Below, piece after piece: positions 1-8,191 of a DNA stretch of 37,243 bases. The notes below the pieces were generated by a model. It saw only the letters and a program-made list of their open reading frames with translations, was not told the origin of the DNA and made no database searches. Source of the stretch: Brasilonema sp. CT11 (GTDB lineage Bacteria > Cyanobacteriota > Cyanobacteriia > Cyanobacteriales > Nostocaceae); NCBI RefSeq assembly GCF_017982655.1, contig NZ_JABXYX010000074.1:1-37243 (forward strand), written 5' to 3'. How positions within the stretch are numbered: the first letter of the stretch is position 1; each line of letters starts with the position of its first letter. The position numbers and the translations under genes were made by a program.

Positions 1-2
1 TT

Positions 3-113
3 TACACAGTTTGGTTTTATTGCACCGACTTACTTATCAGTATTCATCCAGACACAAGCATGAACTATCGGTTGATTACTGGCTTAACAGCCGATCGCCT
101 GTTACAGGCTTGA
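3..113 (+). CDS. possible C-terminal end of a gene entering from the left (partial)
   Basis: Frame 3 is open from the window edge to a TGA at 111-113 and would encode about 36 residues ending in TADRLLQA. It contains a HIP1-like GCCGATCGCC stretch, as coding DNA in this genome often does. No domain can be recognised from so little sequence, and the other two forward frames are also open for 20-50 codons, so this could be chance. Nothing downstream suggests an operon. Confidence 0.25.
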   Translation, partial: YTVWFYCTDLLISIHPDTSMNYRLITGLTADRLLQA

Positions 114-431
114 TCTTCTTTTTTTTTGTAGTTAAAGATACCTCTTACTGACATCTGAGTTCCGCCCTCTATATAATTACGATATTATCGGACATGATAT
201 TAGTACAGCATTTCATAAATCCGTGACGAATTGAATCACCCACTGGTAAAGCTTCAAGAGATTCAATAACGCTACGAACTTGTTAAATCGTGTACTTAGT
301 AGCTCTTGCTTACTACAGCAGTACCGCACTCGTCCCAAGGGGACATAGGCAAAGAACGCGAGTCGCTGCTATTGCGCATTTTTAATGCACAACAACTTAC
401 CTGCCACAGCACTTGCAAGAAGTCTGCGCTT
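114..431. other. intergenic stretch, repeat-like in part
   Basis: There is no convincing gene here. From roughly 300 the sequence is more GC-balanced and reads open on both strands (a short ORF each way across about 300-540), which is typical of a dispersed non-coding repeat rather than a gene. From memory, similar blocks recur in filamentous cyanobacterial genomes, but this cannot be verified here. The right side of the block overlaps the C-terminal codons of the next gene. Confidence 0.3.
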
Positions 432-905
432 TTAGCCAAAGCCATAGTTATAGGTCTTGTTAATCCCCTTTCGGTCAACAATCGCCCAGAACCAGTTATA
501 GCAGAGATCCGACAGCGATAACAGAAAGATCCAATTCTCCTCAATGCTTTCTCCCTGCTGAGGAGGATATTTAAAATCGCTGTCTTTATGCAGCAACGTG
601 ATCTCGGCAGACGGTAGATTCATATAGCCACGAATAGCTTCGCTGACTTTGGCGCGATCAGCATCTGAAGGTAAATCGAATGTCTCCGGTTCAAGTTCAA
701 TCACGCCAACTGGACTTTGCTCGTCATTTCCATCCTCAATGAAGCTCTGAATCGCACTTTCCAAGGCATCGAGAAAAGTCACTTTCCCACCCTTACGGAT
801 TTGAATTTTAAGCTGATCAAAGTCAACCACAACTGTCAGCTTTGTCACCCCAAGCTTAGTCTTGATCTTCTCAATATCCTCTACTGATGGCATCAATTGC
901 TCCAA
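432..905 (-). CDS. hypothetical protein, C-terminus probably replaced by repeat sequence
   Basis: A 157-residue acidic, soluble-looking protein with no signal peptide or membrane segment. I do not recognise the family. Residues 1-125 look like a genuine globular domain: predicted strands around KLTVVVDFDQLKIQI, then a helix DALESAIQSFIEDG, then an acidic linker. From about residue 130 the composition changes abruptly to a Trp/Tyr-rich tail (SDLCYNWFWAIVD...), which coincides with the repeat-like DNA on its left. The natural C-terminus may therefore have been lost and replaced by read-through into a repeat. The gene stands alone; the next gene on the right runs the other way. Confidence 0.5.
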   Translation of the reverse strand: MEQLMPSVEDIEKIKTKLGVTKLTVVVDFDQLKIQIRKGGKVTFLDALESAIQSFIEDGNDEQSPVGVIELEPETFDLPSDADRAKVSEAIRGYMNLPSAEITLLHKDSDFKYPPQQGESIEENWIFLLSLSDLCYNWFWAIVDRKGINKTYNYGFG

Positions 906-1604
906 GTGGACACCAGATTTTCCACCACATTCATACAGCGACTATTATAGGACTTACGCGCTGTACAAATTCATCATCGTGTGAAATGAAATCTGTCGGG
1001 GGAAACTTTCTCCGACGAATTTAACGAAAATAGGTAATTTCAAGCTTTTCTCAATCATCTTTCTTAGGTGCCGATCACTTAAAAATCGTCGAAAATTAAC
1101 CATATGGCGACACGAGAAAACAAATACAGCTTTCCTAGATAGGATGTGAACACCCTCCTCGCCTTCTCTTTCTTTTCTTTGCGTTCTTTGCGCCCTTTGC
1201 GGTACCCTGCGGGAAGCCCTCCGGGTTCGGGGGTTCGCAATCGACGGGAACCGCCAAGACTGCGACCCCCTCACCGCTTCGCGTCTACGTTTTTTTGTTC
1301 ACGACTTATCTATGATTGCTGTAAGTAGAACAGCGGTTTGCACTATAAACAGATGCCAAGTCGCTTTGCCCAAAAACACAGTTCTAAAAGTGGAACACAT
1401 GCGCTTCCTGCAGTCGTCTAGGATTTGGTATACATTTGTAAAGGGGAAGTATCTTAGGTAAGAGTTTCTTGGTTGATTTAAGTTCCTGCCAGGGATTTAG
1501 TAAACCAGTATCCTTGCCTTTATCTCGTAAGACCTCAGGCAACTGCACACTGTCCTGTTGGGCTGCGTTATATTCTATCCGAATGAGATCTGAGATAATG
1601 GAGC
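906..1604. other. 700-bp intergenic region with cyanobacterial spacer repeat
   Basis: No gene is supported; the short minus-strand ORFs here lack family features and overlap low-complexity DNA. 1153-1260 is a pyrimidine-rich block built around CTTTGCGTTCTTTGCG and ending in CCGCCAAG. It is the reverse-strand version of the GAACGCAGAGG / AACGCCAAG spacer repeats seen again near 15119 and 16052. 1520-1604 is the 5' region of the kinase gene; no clear -35/-10 pair stands out. Confidence 0.4.
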
Positions 1605-3647
1605 ATGACAACTAAGCTGCTGAACAATCGCTATCAAGTTCTCCAGGTACTCGGTGCCGGTGGGTTTGGTGAAACTTTTTTGGCGGAAGATACTCATATG
1701 CCTTCTCGCCGTCGCTGTGTGATTAAGCAACTCAAACCCGTAATCAACAACCCGCAAACTTATCAAGTTATCCAAAACCGATTTGAACGAGAAGCTGCAA
1801 CCCTGGAGTATCTGGGCGAAGGTAGTGACCAAATTCCCAAACTATTTGGCTACTTTCCTGAAACAGGGCAATTTTACCTTGTTCAAGAATGGATTCAAGG
1901 TGAAACTCTAGCACACGTAGTTAAGTCACAAGGGGCACTGGGCGAAACGACTGTTAGGCAAATCTTATTGAGTTTGCTGTCCGTATTGGATTATGTCCAC
2001 AGTAAAGGGATTATTCATCGGGATATTAAACCGGACAACATCATTATCCGCTCCTCGGATGGCAAACCTGTCTTAATTGATTTTGGTGCTGTCAAAGAAA
2101 CAATACGTTCAGTGGTGAGTCCTGGAGGATATCCCGTACAATCACTGATTATTGGTACACCAGGCTATATGCCGAATGAGCAAGCTGTTGGACGCCCAGT
2201 TTACGCCAGTGATATTTATAGTTTAGGCATGACGGCAATTTACTTGCTCACTGGTAAATACCCAAGTGAACTACAAACAGATCCTCAAACTGGTCAAGTG
2301 ACATGGCACCACTTAGCTCCTCAAGTATCCCAAAACTTGGTGATGATACTCAATCAGGCAATTAAGCCACTTGCTGGCGATCGCTACACTACCGCCAGCA
2401 AAATGCTTTATGCTTTGATATCTGCAACTTCTGTGCCTACGGTGGAACCAACAGCAGCTTCTCAACCGACAGTACCCTTACGGACTACAAATTCTGGTGG
2501 TTCATACTCATCACAGTATACTCAACCAGCATTACCGTCCACTCGCAAACCTGCTGTTATTCCAACTTCTTCCACTCCAGCAAACTGGCAAAAACCTGCT
2601 TGGATTGTAGGCAGTATGGTTGTGGGTAGCTTGATTGGTGCGGTAGCCATTGCCAATATCAATCGTCCATCGTCTGAACCTCCCGTTGCAACATCGCCCA
2701 CATCTACAGAGGTTCCAGCAGCTAACGAAACAAATCCAACCCCTGCAACACCGTCCCCAACTCCTACTTCTCAAGCTAGGATACGTAGACATAGGAGAGT
2801 TACTACACCAGAACCAGTTGTGATTGCACCCAGCCGATCACAACAACAACCAGAAGCTTATATATCTGCTTCACCCTCAATTGTTCCTGACTCGAAATCA
2901 CAGTTATCAACAATTGAGCCTATACCAGAACAACAAGTCCCTGAAGAATTGCAAACTCCAGCTGCTTCCATTCCACAACAAACCATACCGCAAGAATCTA
3001 TCCCACAACAACAATTTACACCACAAAAAACGGAACAACCAGCCACACAGCAAAAACCACAACAACAATCTACACCACAAAAAGCAGAACAAACAGCTAC
3101 ACAGCAAAAACCACAACAACAATCTACACCACAAAAAGCGGAACAACCAGCTGCTTCTCCTACTGTGATCTCAACTCCACAGGCTTCCACTGCACCTGCA
3201 CAGCCGGAAAAACAAAGTCTTGCAATTCCAAAAACCAGTAGTAGTGACGTTCCTGCATTTCCCGTTGGTTCTTCAGAAGATACTGTCAAAGCAACTTTAG
3301 GAAAGCCAACTAAGGTTTCTAGAGGTGCGTTTGGGAGAACTCGTGCTTACCTTTATCAGCGTGATCCAAACCGCGTTGATCTTGGTTATTTATTTGATCG
3401 GCAAACAAAAATGCTGCGTCAAACAGAAGTTTCTTTTGCACAATCTGTTCCAGCAGATGTAATGCAGAACACATTGCAGGGAATGCTAGGGGGTAGTGCT
3501 TCTGGTAATATTAAGCAAGGATTGCAACAAGTTTATGATCGCAAAACCAATCAATACTCTTTTAATGTTGGTGGACTCAAAGGGTCGATAGAACGCAATT
3601 CAGAAGACCAAATTTACATTGCAATTTGGGATGCGAGCTTGCATTAA
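1605..3647 (+). CDS. membrane-anchored Ser/Thr protein kinase (Hanks type)
   Basis: A 680-residue protein. The kinase domain occupies about residues 9-270: glycine loop GAGGFGET, ATP-binding Lys41 in VIKQ, catalytic HRDIKPDN (Asp140), and DFG (Asp159). It therefore looks catalytically competent. A single hydrophobic span at about 332-351 (PAWIVGSMVVGSLIGAVAIA) should anchor it, with the kinase in the cytoplasm and the rest outside. The outer part is a long Pro/Gln/Thr-rich linker (about 365-550) holding an 18-residue tandem repeat. A compact C-terminal domain (about 555-680, starting near SSSDVPAFPVG) resembles those at the ends of other cyanobacterial kinases and may sense an external signal (inference). 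The start is chosen because LLNNRYQVLQVLGAGGFG is the usual N-terminus of this family; GGAG lies almost against the ATG, an unusually short spacing. It is monocistronic. Part of its linker is duplicated at 5881-6016. Confidence 0.93.
   Translation: MTTKLLNNRYQVLQVLGAGGFGETFLAEDTHMPSRRRCVIKQLKPVINNPQTYQVIQNRFEREAATLEYLGEGSDQIPKLFGYFPETGQFYLVQEWIQGETLAHVVKSQGALGETTVRQILLSLLSVLDYVHSKGIIHRDIKPDNIIIRSSDGKPVLIDFGAVKETIRSVVSPGGYPVQSLIIGTPGYMPNEQAVGRPVYASDIYSLGMTAIYLLTGKYPSELQTDPQTGQVTWHHLAPQVSQNLVMILNQAIKPLAGDRYTTASKMLYALISATSVPTVEPTAASQPTVPLRTTNSGGSYSSQYTQPALPSTRKPAVIPTSSTPANWQKPAWIVGSMVVGSLIGAVAIANINRPSSEPPVATSPTSTEVPAANETNPTPATPSPTPTSQARIRRHRRVTTPEPVVIAPSRSQQQPEAYISASPSIVPDSKSQLSTIEPIPEQQVPEELQTPAASIPQQTIPQESIPQQQFTPQKTEQPATQQKPQQQSTPQKAEQTATQQKPQQQSTPQKAEQPAASPTVISTPQASTAPAQPEKQSLAIPKTSSSDVPAFPVGSSEDTVKATLGKPTKVSRGAFGRTRAYLYQRDPNRVDLGYLFDRQTKMLRQTEVSFAQSVPADVMQNTLQGMLGGSASGNIKQGLQQVYDRKTNQYSFNVGGLKGSIERNSEDQIYIAIWDASLH
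3012..3152 (+). repeat. 54-bp in-frame tandem repeat in kinase linker
   Basis: Units start at 3012, 3066 and 3120 with exact 54-bp spacing. The first two are full length and the third diverges after about 33 bp. Each unit encodes 18 residues of the form STPQKAEQTATQQKPQQQ. The unit length is a multiple of three, so copy-number changes would keep the reading frame. It probably acts as a flexible extracytoplasmic spacer whose length can drift. Confidence 0.9.
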
Positions 3648-3713
3648 TCAAAAAACCTCTATCTATAGCTTTTGCCAACTCTATTAGGATATGTAGCAAA
3701 GAACTCTTAACTT

Positions 3714-3790
3714 TTAACAGGCTTGAAAGTCTGATAATGTGAGTATTTTCTCATTAGTTCATGTCCTAATTTACCTAGTAACGGCTATAC
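3714..3790 (+). repeat. dispersed 77-bp spacer repeat, copy A
   Basis: It aligns without gaps to 30350-30426 at about 82% identity (63 of 77 bases counted by eye). It begins TTAACAGGCTTGAAAGTCT, containing the near-palindrome GACTTGAAAGTC (exact in copy B), and ends GCTATAC. It lies in the gap between the convergent kinase and pentapeptide genes. Both copies are preceded by TTAAC-type heptamer sequence. Confidence 0.75.
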
Positions 3791-3851
3791 TTGCTAGTCG
3801 CGTCCCTTGCTTTGTGCAATCGCCCTAATTCATATTTATATTCTGCAACGT

Positions 3852-5453
3852 CTAAATTCCAGTAATGGTTTGCTGCACTCGTTGCAAGTTGGTGTTATCC
3901 TGTTTTTGAGAATAGATTTTAGCAGCTTGCTCAAAAGCCTGCTTCGCTTCTACTTTCTTTTTCAAAGCCAAGAAAGCGTTACCTTTATTTTCGTAAGCTT
4001 GGGCATAGTTAGGATCGCGCTTAATCACGCGATCGCAATCTTTAATTGCATCCTCATATTTCTTGCGGGCAAAGCGGGCTAAACTTCGCTGATAGTAAGC
4101 ATCAACGTAGTTTTCATCTATATCGATTGCCTGATCATAATCTCTGGTCGCATCTTTATATTCCTTGTTCGCATAGCGGGCGACTCCCCGATTAAAGTAT
4201 GCCCAAGCCCAGCGCTCCGAGTGATCAATGGCTTTGTCATAATCTTTAATAGCCATCTGGTACTCTTGCTTGGCAAACCGGGCTAAACCTCTGTTATTGT
4301 ATGCCGCAGCTAATTTAGGATCGAGGCGAATCGCTTCCGTTGCATGGGTAATTACCGCCGCATAGTCTTTCTGTATAAGATGGACTGTTGCTCGTCCATT
4401 GTAAGCTTCCGCATACTTAGAGTCAATGCTAATAGCCTTGTCGAAATCAGCTAATGCACCTTGATAGTCTTGTTGCGCTGTGCGACTCGTGCCCCGATTG
4501 TTGTATGCTTTGGCATAGTTTGGGTCGATTGAGAGCGCTTTGTTGTAATCTGCTAATGCTGCTTGATAATCTTTTAATTGGCTTTGAGCAAGACCCCGAT
4601 TAGCGTAGGCTTCCTTATACTTTGCATCGGTCTCAATTGCTTTATTGTAATATGCGATCGCGCCTCTGTAGTCACTTTTTTTGTAGCGATTTTCTCCCCA
4701 CCTGCTGTAGTCAGAAGCATCGGCAAGGATGTTATCATTCGGTAGCATCTCTACATCTAGGTTAGCACCCCTTAAGTCAGCATTCTTTAAAGAAGCGCCA
4801 TTGAGACTAACTCCAATCAGTTTTGCACCCTTCAAGTTAGCATTTTTGAGATTAGCATTCTTCAAGTTAGCATCACGCAGATTGGCTTTACTCAGATCAG
4901 CATTTTCCAGATCAGCATCACTGAGATTAGCATTCTTCAGTTCCACACCCCTTAAGTTAAAACCATTCAAGGAAGCCCCACTGAGGTTGACACCACTGAG
5001 GTTGACACTACTGAGGTTGACACCGCTGAGGTTGCCACGACTCAGCTTGACACCACTGAGGCTTATACCACTGAGGTTTACACCAAAGAGGCTGACACCA
5101 CTAAGATTGACACCACTAAGGTTGACACTACTGAGGCTGACACCTCTAAGGTTGACACCTCTAAGGTTGACACTACTGAGGCTGACACCACTTAAGTTGG
5201 CATAACTCAAATCCGCACCACTTAAGTTGGCACCACTTAAATTGCTATAACTCAAGTCCGCACCACTTAAGCTGGCACCACTCAAGTTGGCACCACTTAA
5301 ATCACATTTGCGACATTTCTTTGTCTCCCGCAACTGTTTAACGTGTTCGGGTTTTGCCGCGTTACCTGAAAGCGTTACTAACAATGGAGCACATAAAGCT
5401 ACAGTAGCTAAAAACTTTGTAAAACATCTTTTCTGGGGGTTTGTGAGTTTCAT
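3852..5453 (-). CDS. secreted pentapeptide-repeat plus TPR protein
   Basis: A 533-residue protein with three parts. Residues 1-33 form a signal peptide (KRCFTKFLATVALCAPLLVTLSG, then NAA). Residues about 48-235 are an uninterrupted pentapeptide-repeat array of the A(D/N)LSx type; many units carry Val instead of Ala (SGVNL, SGVSL), giving a right-handed beta-helix. Residues about 250-520 are around eight TPR units, most with the YNNRG / ADYDKAI signature. Both domains are scaffolds for protein contacts, so it is probably a periplasmic or envelope adaptor; no enzymatic motif is visible. A CxxC-type pair (KCRKCDLSG) directly precedes the helix. It stops with TAG, facing the kinase gene. The start gives a complete signal peptide; no strong Shine-Dalgarno is visible. 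Confidence 0.9.
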   Translation of the reverse strand: MKLTNPQKRCFTKFLATVALCAPLLVTLSGNAAKPEHVKQLRETKKCRKCDLSGANLSGASLSGADLSYSNLSGANLSGADLSYANLSGVSLSSVNLRGVNLRGVSLSSVNLSGVNLSGVSLFGVNLSGISLSGVKLSRGNLSGVNLSSVNLSGVNLSGASLNGFNLRGVELKNANLSDADLENADLSKANLRDANLKNANLKNANLKGAKLIGVSLNGASLKNADLRGANLDVEMLPNDNILADASDYSRWGENRYKKSDYRGAIAYYNKAIETDAKYKEAYANRGLAQSQLKDYQAALADYNKALSIDPNYAKAYNNRGTSRTAQQDYQGALADFDKAISIDSKYAEAYNGRATVHLIQKDYAAVITHATEAIRLDPKLAAAYNNRGLARFAKQEYQMAIKDYDKAIDHSERWAWAYFNRGVARYANKEYKDATRDYDQAIDIDENYVDAYYQRSLARFARKKYEDAIKDCDRVIKRDPNYAQAYENKGNAFLALKKKVEAKQAFEQAAKIYSQKQDNTNLQRVQQTITGI

Positions 5454-5807
5454 CTTTTTTGTCTGTGTTGATATCCATCTCCTTAGAGTTTGTGTAGTTT
5501 ATTTGTCGTTAGTGAGGCAGAAGCTTGTTTTGTCTGCTTGATTAATACAGTAAAAAAGTAGACTAATAGAACAAGGTGTAAATAGAGTACCTATTTTTGA
5601 CGATTCAAACTGATGGTAAAATTGGGTAGCGACATGGATACAGGACTTATGCCGACGTGTACTAGGGAAAACACTTGTTGTTTGCGCCAAGTCGATTTTC
5701 AAACTTGGATGAGTTAGTTGCATAATTACCCAGCTATTGTATGTAAAAACTACAACATTTCAAACATCGTTTCCGGAAATTTCAACACCTCAAATCAGTA
5801 CGCACCT
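5454..5807. other. intergenic region upstream of pentapeptide-TPR gene
   Basis: AT-rich spacer with no supported gene. It should contain the promoter of the leftward pentapeptide-TPR gene, but I cannot single out a convincing -10/-35 pair. The string AGGACTTATGC near 5643 resembles AGGACTTACGC near 955 and may mark a shared repeat boundary. Confidence 0.4.
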
Positions 5808-6016
5808 GATCGCAACAGCATTCAGAAGCTTATATCCCACATTCCGCACTTTGTACTGTTACAATCGGTTATTTCGCAACAGCGGAACAACCACCAACTT
5901 CTCCTAATATGATCTCAACTCCAGAGGCTTCCACTGCACCTCCACAGCCGGAAAAACAAAGTCTTGCAATTCCAAAAACCAGTAGTAGTGATGTTCCTGC
6001 ATTTCCCGTTGGTTCT
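5808..6016 (+). pseudogene. remnant of a second Ser/Thr-kinase linker
   Basis: 5881-6016 matches kinase bases 3137-3272 without gaps, with 8 mismatches in 136 bp (about 94%). It keeps the same reading frame (STPEASTAPPQPEKQSL, then SSSDVPAFPVGS). About 70 bp upstream, 5809-5840 resembles kinase bases 2836-2868 (GATC-CAACA...CAGAAGCTTATAT), so roughly 270 bp of the linker seem to be missing between the two blocks. The match stops exactly before the region encoding the C-terminal kinase domain. There is no kinase domain upstream and no sensible start. It is a fragment left by duplication or recombination, lying between the pentapeptide gene and the STAND gene. Confidence 0.8.
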
Positions 6017-6079
6017 GATGAAATATCCGCTTGCGATGAAAGTGCGATCATTAATTCAGCAGTGTGGAGAAAATGGCAA

Positions 6080-8191
6080 CTAATGACTGACTGCGCGGCA
6101 CATATTGCTAATTTCAGCATCAGCATCATCGGGATTAGTTTTGAAATACTCATCCATGAACACGCACCCTTGCCTGAGTAAATTATCATAATCCAATCTC
6201 CACAGTCTCACCGTGTTGTCACCACTGGCCGTTGCGAGCATTTTGCCATCCGGGCTGAAGCTGGCGCCATTAACTGAGTCTGTATGCCCACTGAGGGTTT
6301 TAATTACTTGACCAGTGGCGGTATCCCACAGTTTCACCGTCTTGTCACCACTTGCCGTTGCCAGGATTTTGCCATTCGGGCTGAAGCTGACGGCATTAAC
6401 AGCTTTTGCGTGTTCTTCCAAGATGTTCGATACGGCGACGTTAGAAACTGTGTTCAGTAATGCCTGTTCTACCTGTGTGCGGGTATTAGCATTTACCCGC
6501 TGATAATATATAGTTAGTCCAGCAAGTGCCAGAAATACTCCAGTAACACTAGTAAGTATTAAACGACGGTTATTGAGTTCTGCTCTCCGACTATGCAGTA
6601 TAAAATCCTTTTCTAAGTCACTGAGGTCTTCATATTTCTGAGCATCCTTAAGCAATGCACCTCTGAGCAACGTACTTCTGTCTCCGCCTCGTGCTTTCCA
6701 CTCCTCCGCTGCTATAGTTAAACGTAGCCGCTGCCGTATATTTACCCGTTCATCTTCTAGCCAGTTCACCAGCCGCGGCCAATTGCGTATCAAAGCTTCA
6801 TGAGCAACCTCAACCTGTACATCATCCGGCGTGTCACCTTCAGTCAAGCGTACTAGCCGTGCTTGAATCAACTTGTCTAACACTCGGCTAACGCGATCGC
6901 TTGCTTCGCTTGCCTGATATAATTTCTTGCGTTGGATACGGTTACTGGTGACTTCCAACCCCTCAGTCGGTCTAACCATTCGTAACAAGATGCGTTTCAC
7001 CGTCACCTGCTCTTCAGGAATTAGCTGCTCGTAAAATTCATCAGCACTATAAGCCAGTGCCTGACGACCACCACCTAAACGTTTATATGTTTCCTAGGTA
7101 ACTCGATTGCGTTCCCGATTGTCCCAAAGCTTTAACAAGGTAAACTGTAACAGTGGCAGTGCTGCTGGTTCGCCCAAAACATCATGCAACAAAGTATCAA
7201 TCAACCCTTCTTCAAATTTTAAACCCACTAACTCTGCGGGTTTTTCAATTGCGTCCCGTAACTCACTGGCATCCATTGCTGTCACACGCATGTGAGCCTG
7301 TTCAAATAAAGACTTGAACACCGCGACTCGTGCAACTTGGCTCTCGAAGTCGGTTCGCATTGTCAAGATAACAGTATGCCTGACTCCTGACGACTGGATC
7401 AAATTTATTAGGTTGTTGGTAAACGCTTGACGAACATTATCATCACGGCATAGCGTGAACATTTCCTCAAACTGATCCACAACAAGGAGACATGATATGT
7501 TGTATAACTCACTACATATTTTTAATAAATGCTTGGGGTCTTTCTGAAAGTTCTCAACTTCGCTTTGCACCCAGTCGGTAGTAACGTTACGAGCTTTGGT
7601 GATTCGAGCCAGATTTGCTAGTGGATTGGCTCCAGGAACCATTGGGGAAAAATAATGCCAGTTCTCACTACCCAGCAGTACACCAGCTTTTAAACTTGGC
7701 ATAAGTCCGCCTAATACTATTGATGACTTACCGCTGCCAGAAGAACCAACCACAGCCAAGAAACGGCTTTTCCTAAGGTGCTCAACCAATTTTTCTAAAA
7801 GATATTGGCGTCCATAAAAAAGTTTGTGGTTTTTTTCTTTAAACGCTTCTAACCCTAGATAAGGACATAACGTATTATCTAGTTCTGGAGCTAGTGCAGG
7901 GTCAAATTCAACTAAGGTAGCATCGGGTGGTTCCCAATCAGCGCGGTACAATATAGCTGTCCAGTAATCTAATAAACTTTGGCTAGCCCATCGGTCTTCG
8001 TCGGTGTCTAACAATGCACCTGTTTCTCTTCCTCTACAAATAAATTCTTCTACCTCGGAAAGCAACTCCGGTGTATTGCCAATCTCACGATGATGCTTAA
8101 GAAGCTCACTATGCACCACTCGTAGAGATGCCAAAGAAGGAAAGCGACGTGTAGCTTCGTCTGCACTAGGAGAAATGCTGAAGTTAGTCAT
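6080..8191 (-). pseudogene. nSTAND ATPase with WD40 blades, interrupted by one amber codon
   Basis: Read through a single TAG at 7094-7096 (codon 366), this is one 703-codon gene. Residues 15-100 form an N-terminal helical adaptor-like region. Residues 109-365 begin the nSTAND NTPase: CPYLGLEAF opening, FYGR, Walker A GSSGSGKSS (about 149-157), Walker B LLVVDQFEEMF. After the stop the same frame continues [16 protein letters not shown], then [16 protein letters not shown] and a winged-helix-like segment, then a membrane-type helix ([20 protein letters not shown]). Two WD40 blades follow ([26 protein letters not shown]) and the usual C-terminal cap. Family members normally read NRVTWE here, so TGG to TAG is the likely change. 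The start at 8191 overlaps the CHAT stop (ATGA), implying coupling. A downstream GTG at 7006 could restart a C-terminal piece. Confidence 0.85.

Noticed and set aside
954-1274. Minus-strand ORF of 106 codons, partly resembling a transposase remnant
   Set aside because: Half of it is translated spacer repeat (QRAQRTQRKERE) and the rest has no recognisable motif.
2858-3289. Cys-rich minus-strand ORF resembling a metal-binding protein
   Set aside because: It is the complement of the Gln/Thr-rich kinase linker repeats (TTG/TGT codons from CAA/ACA); no start signal or family.
4729-5205. Long plus-strand ORF with regular Leu/Pro/Arg repeats
   Set aside because: It is the antisense reading of the pentapeptide array; the periodic pattern comes from the 15-bp repeats on the other strand.
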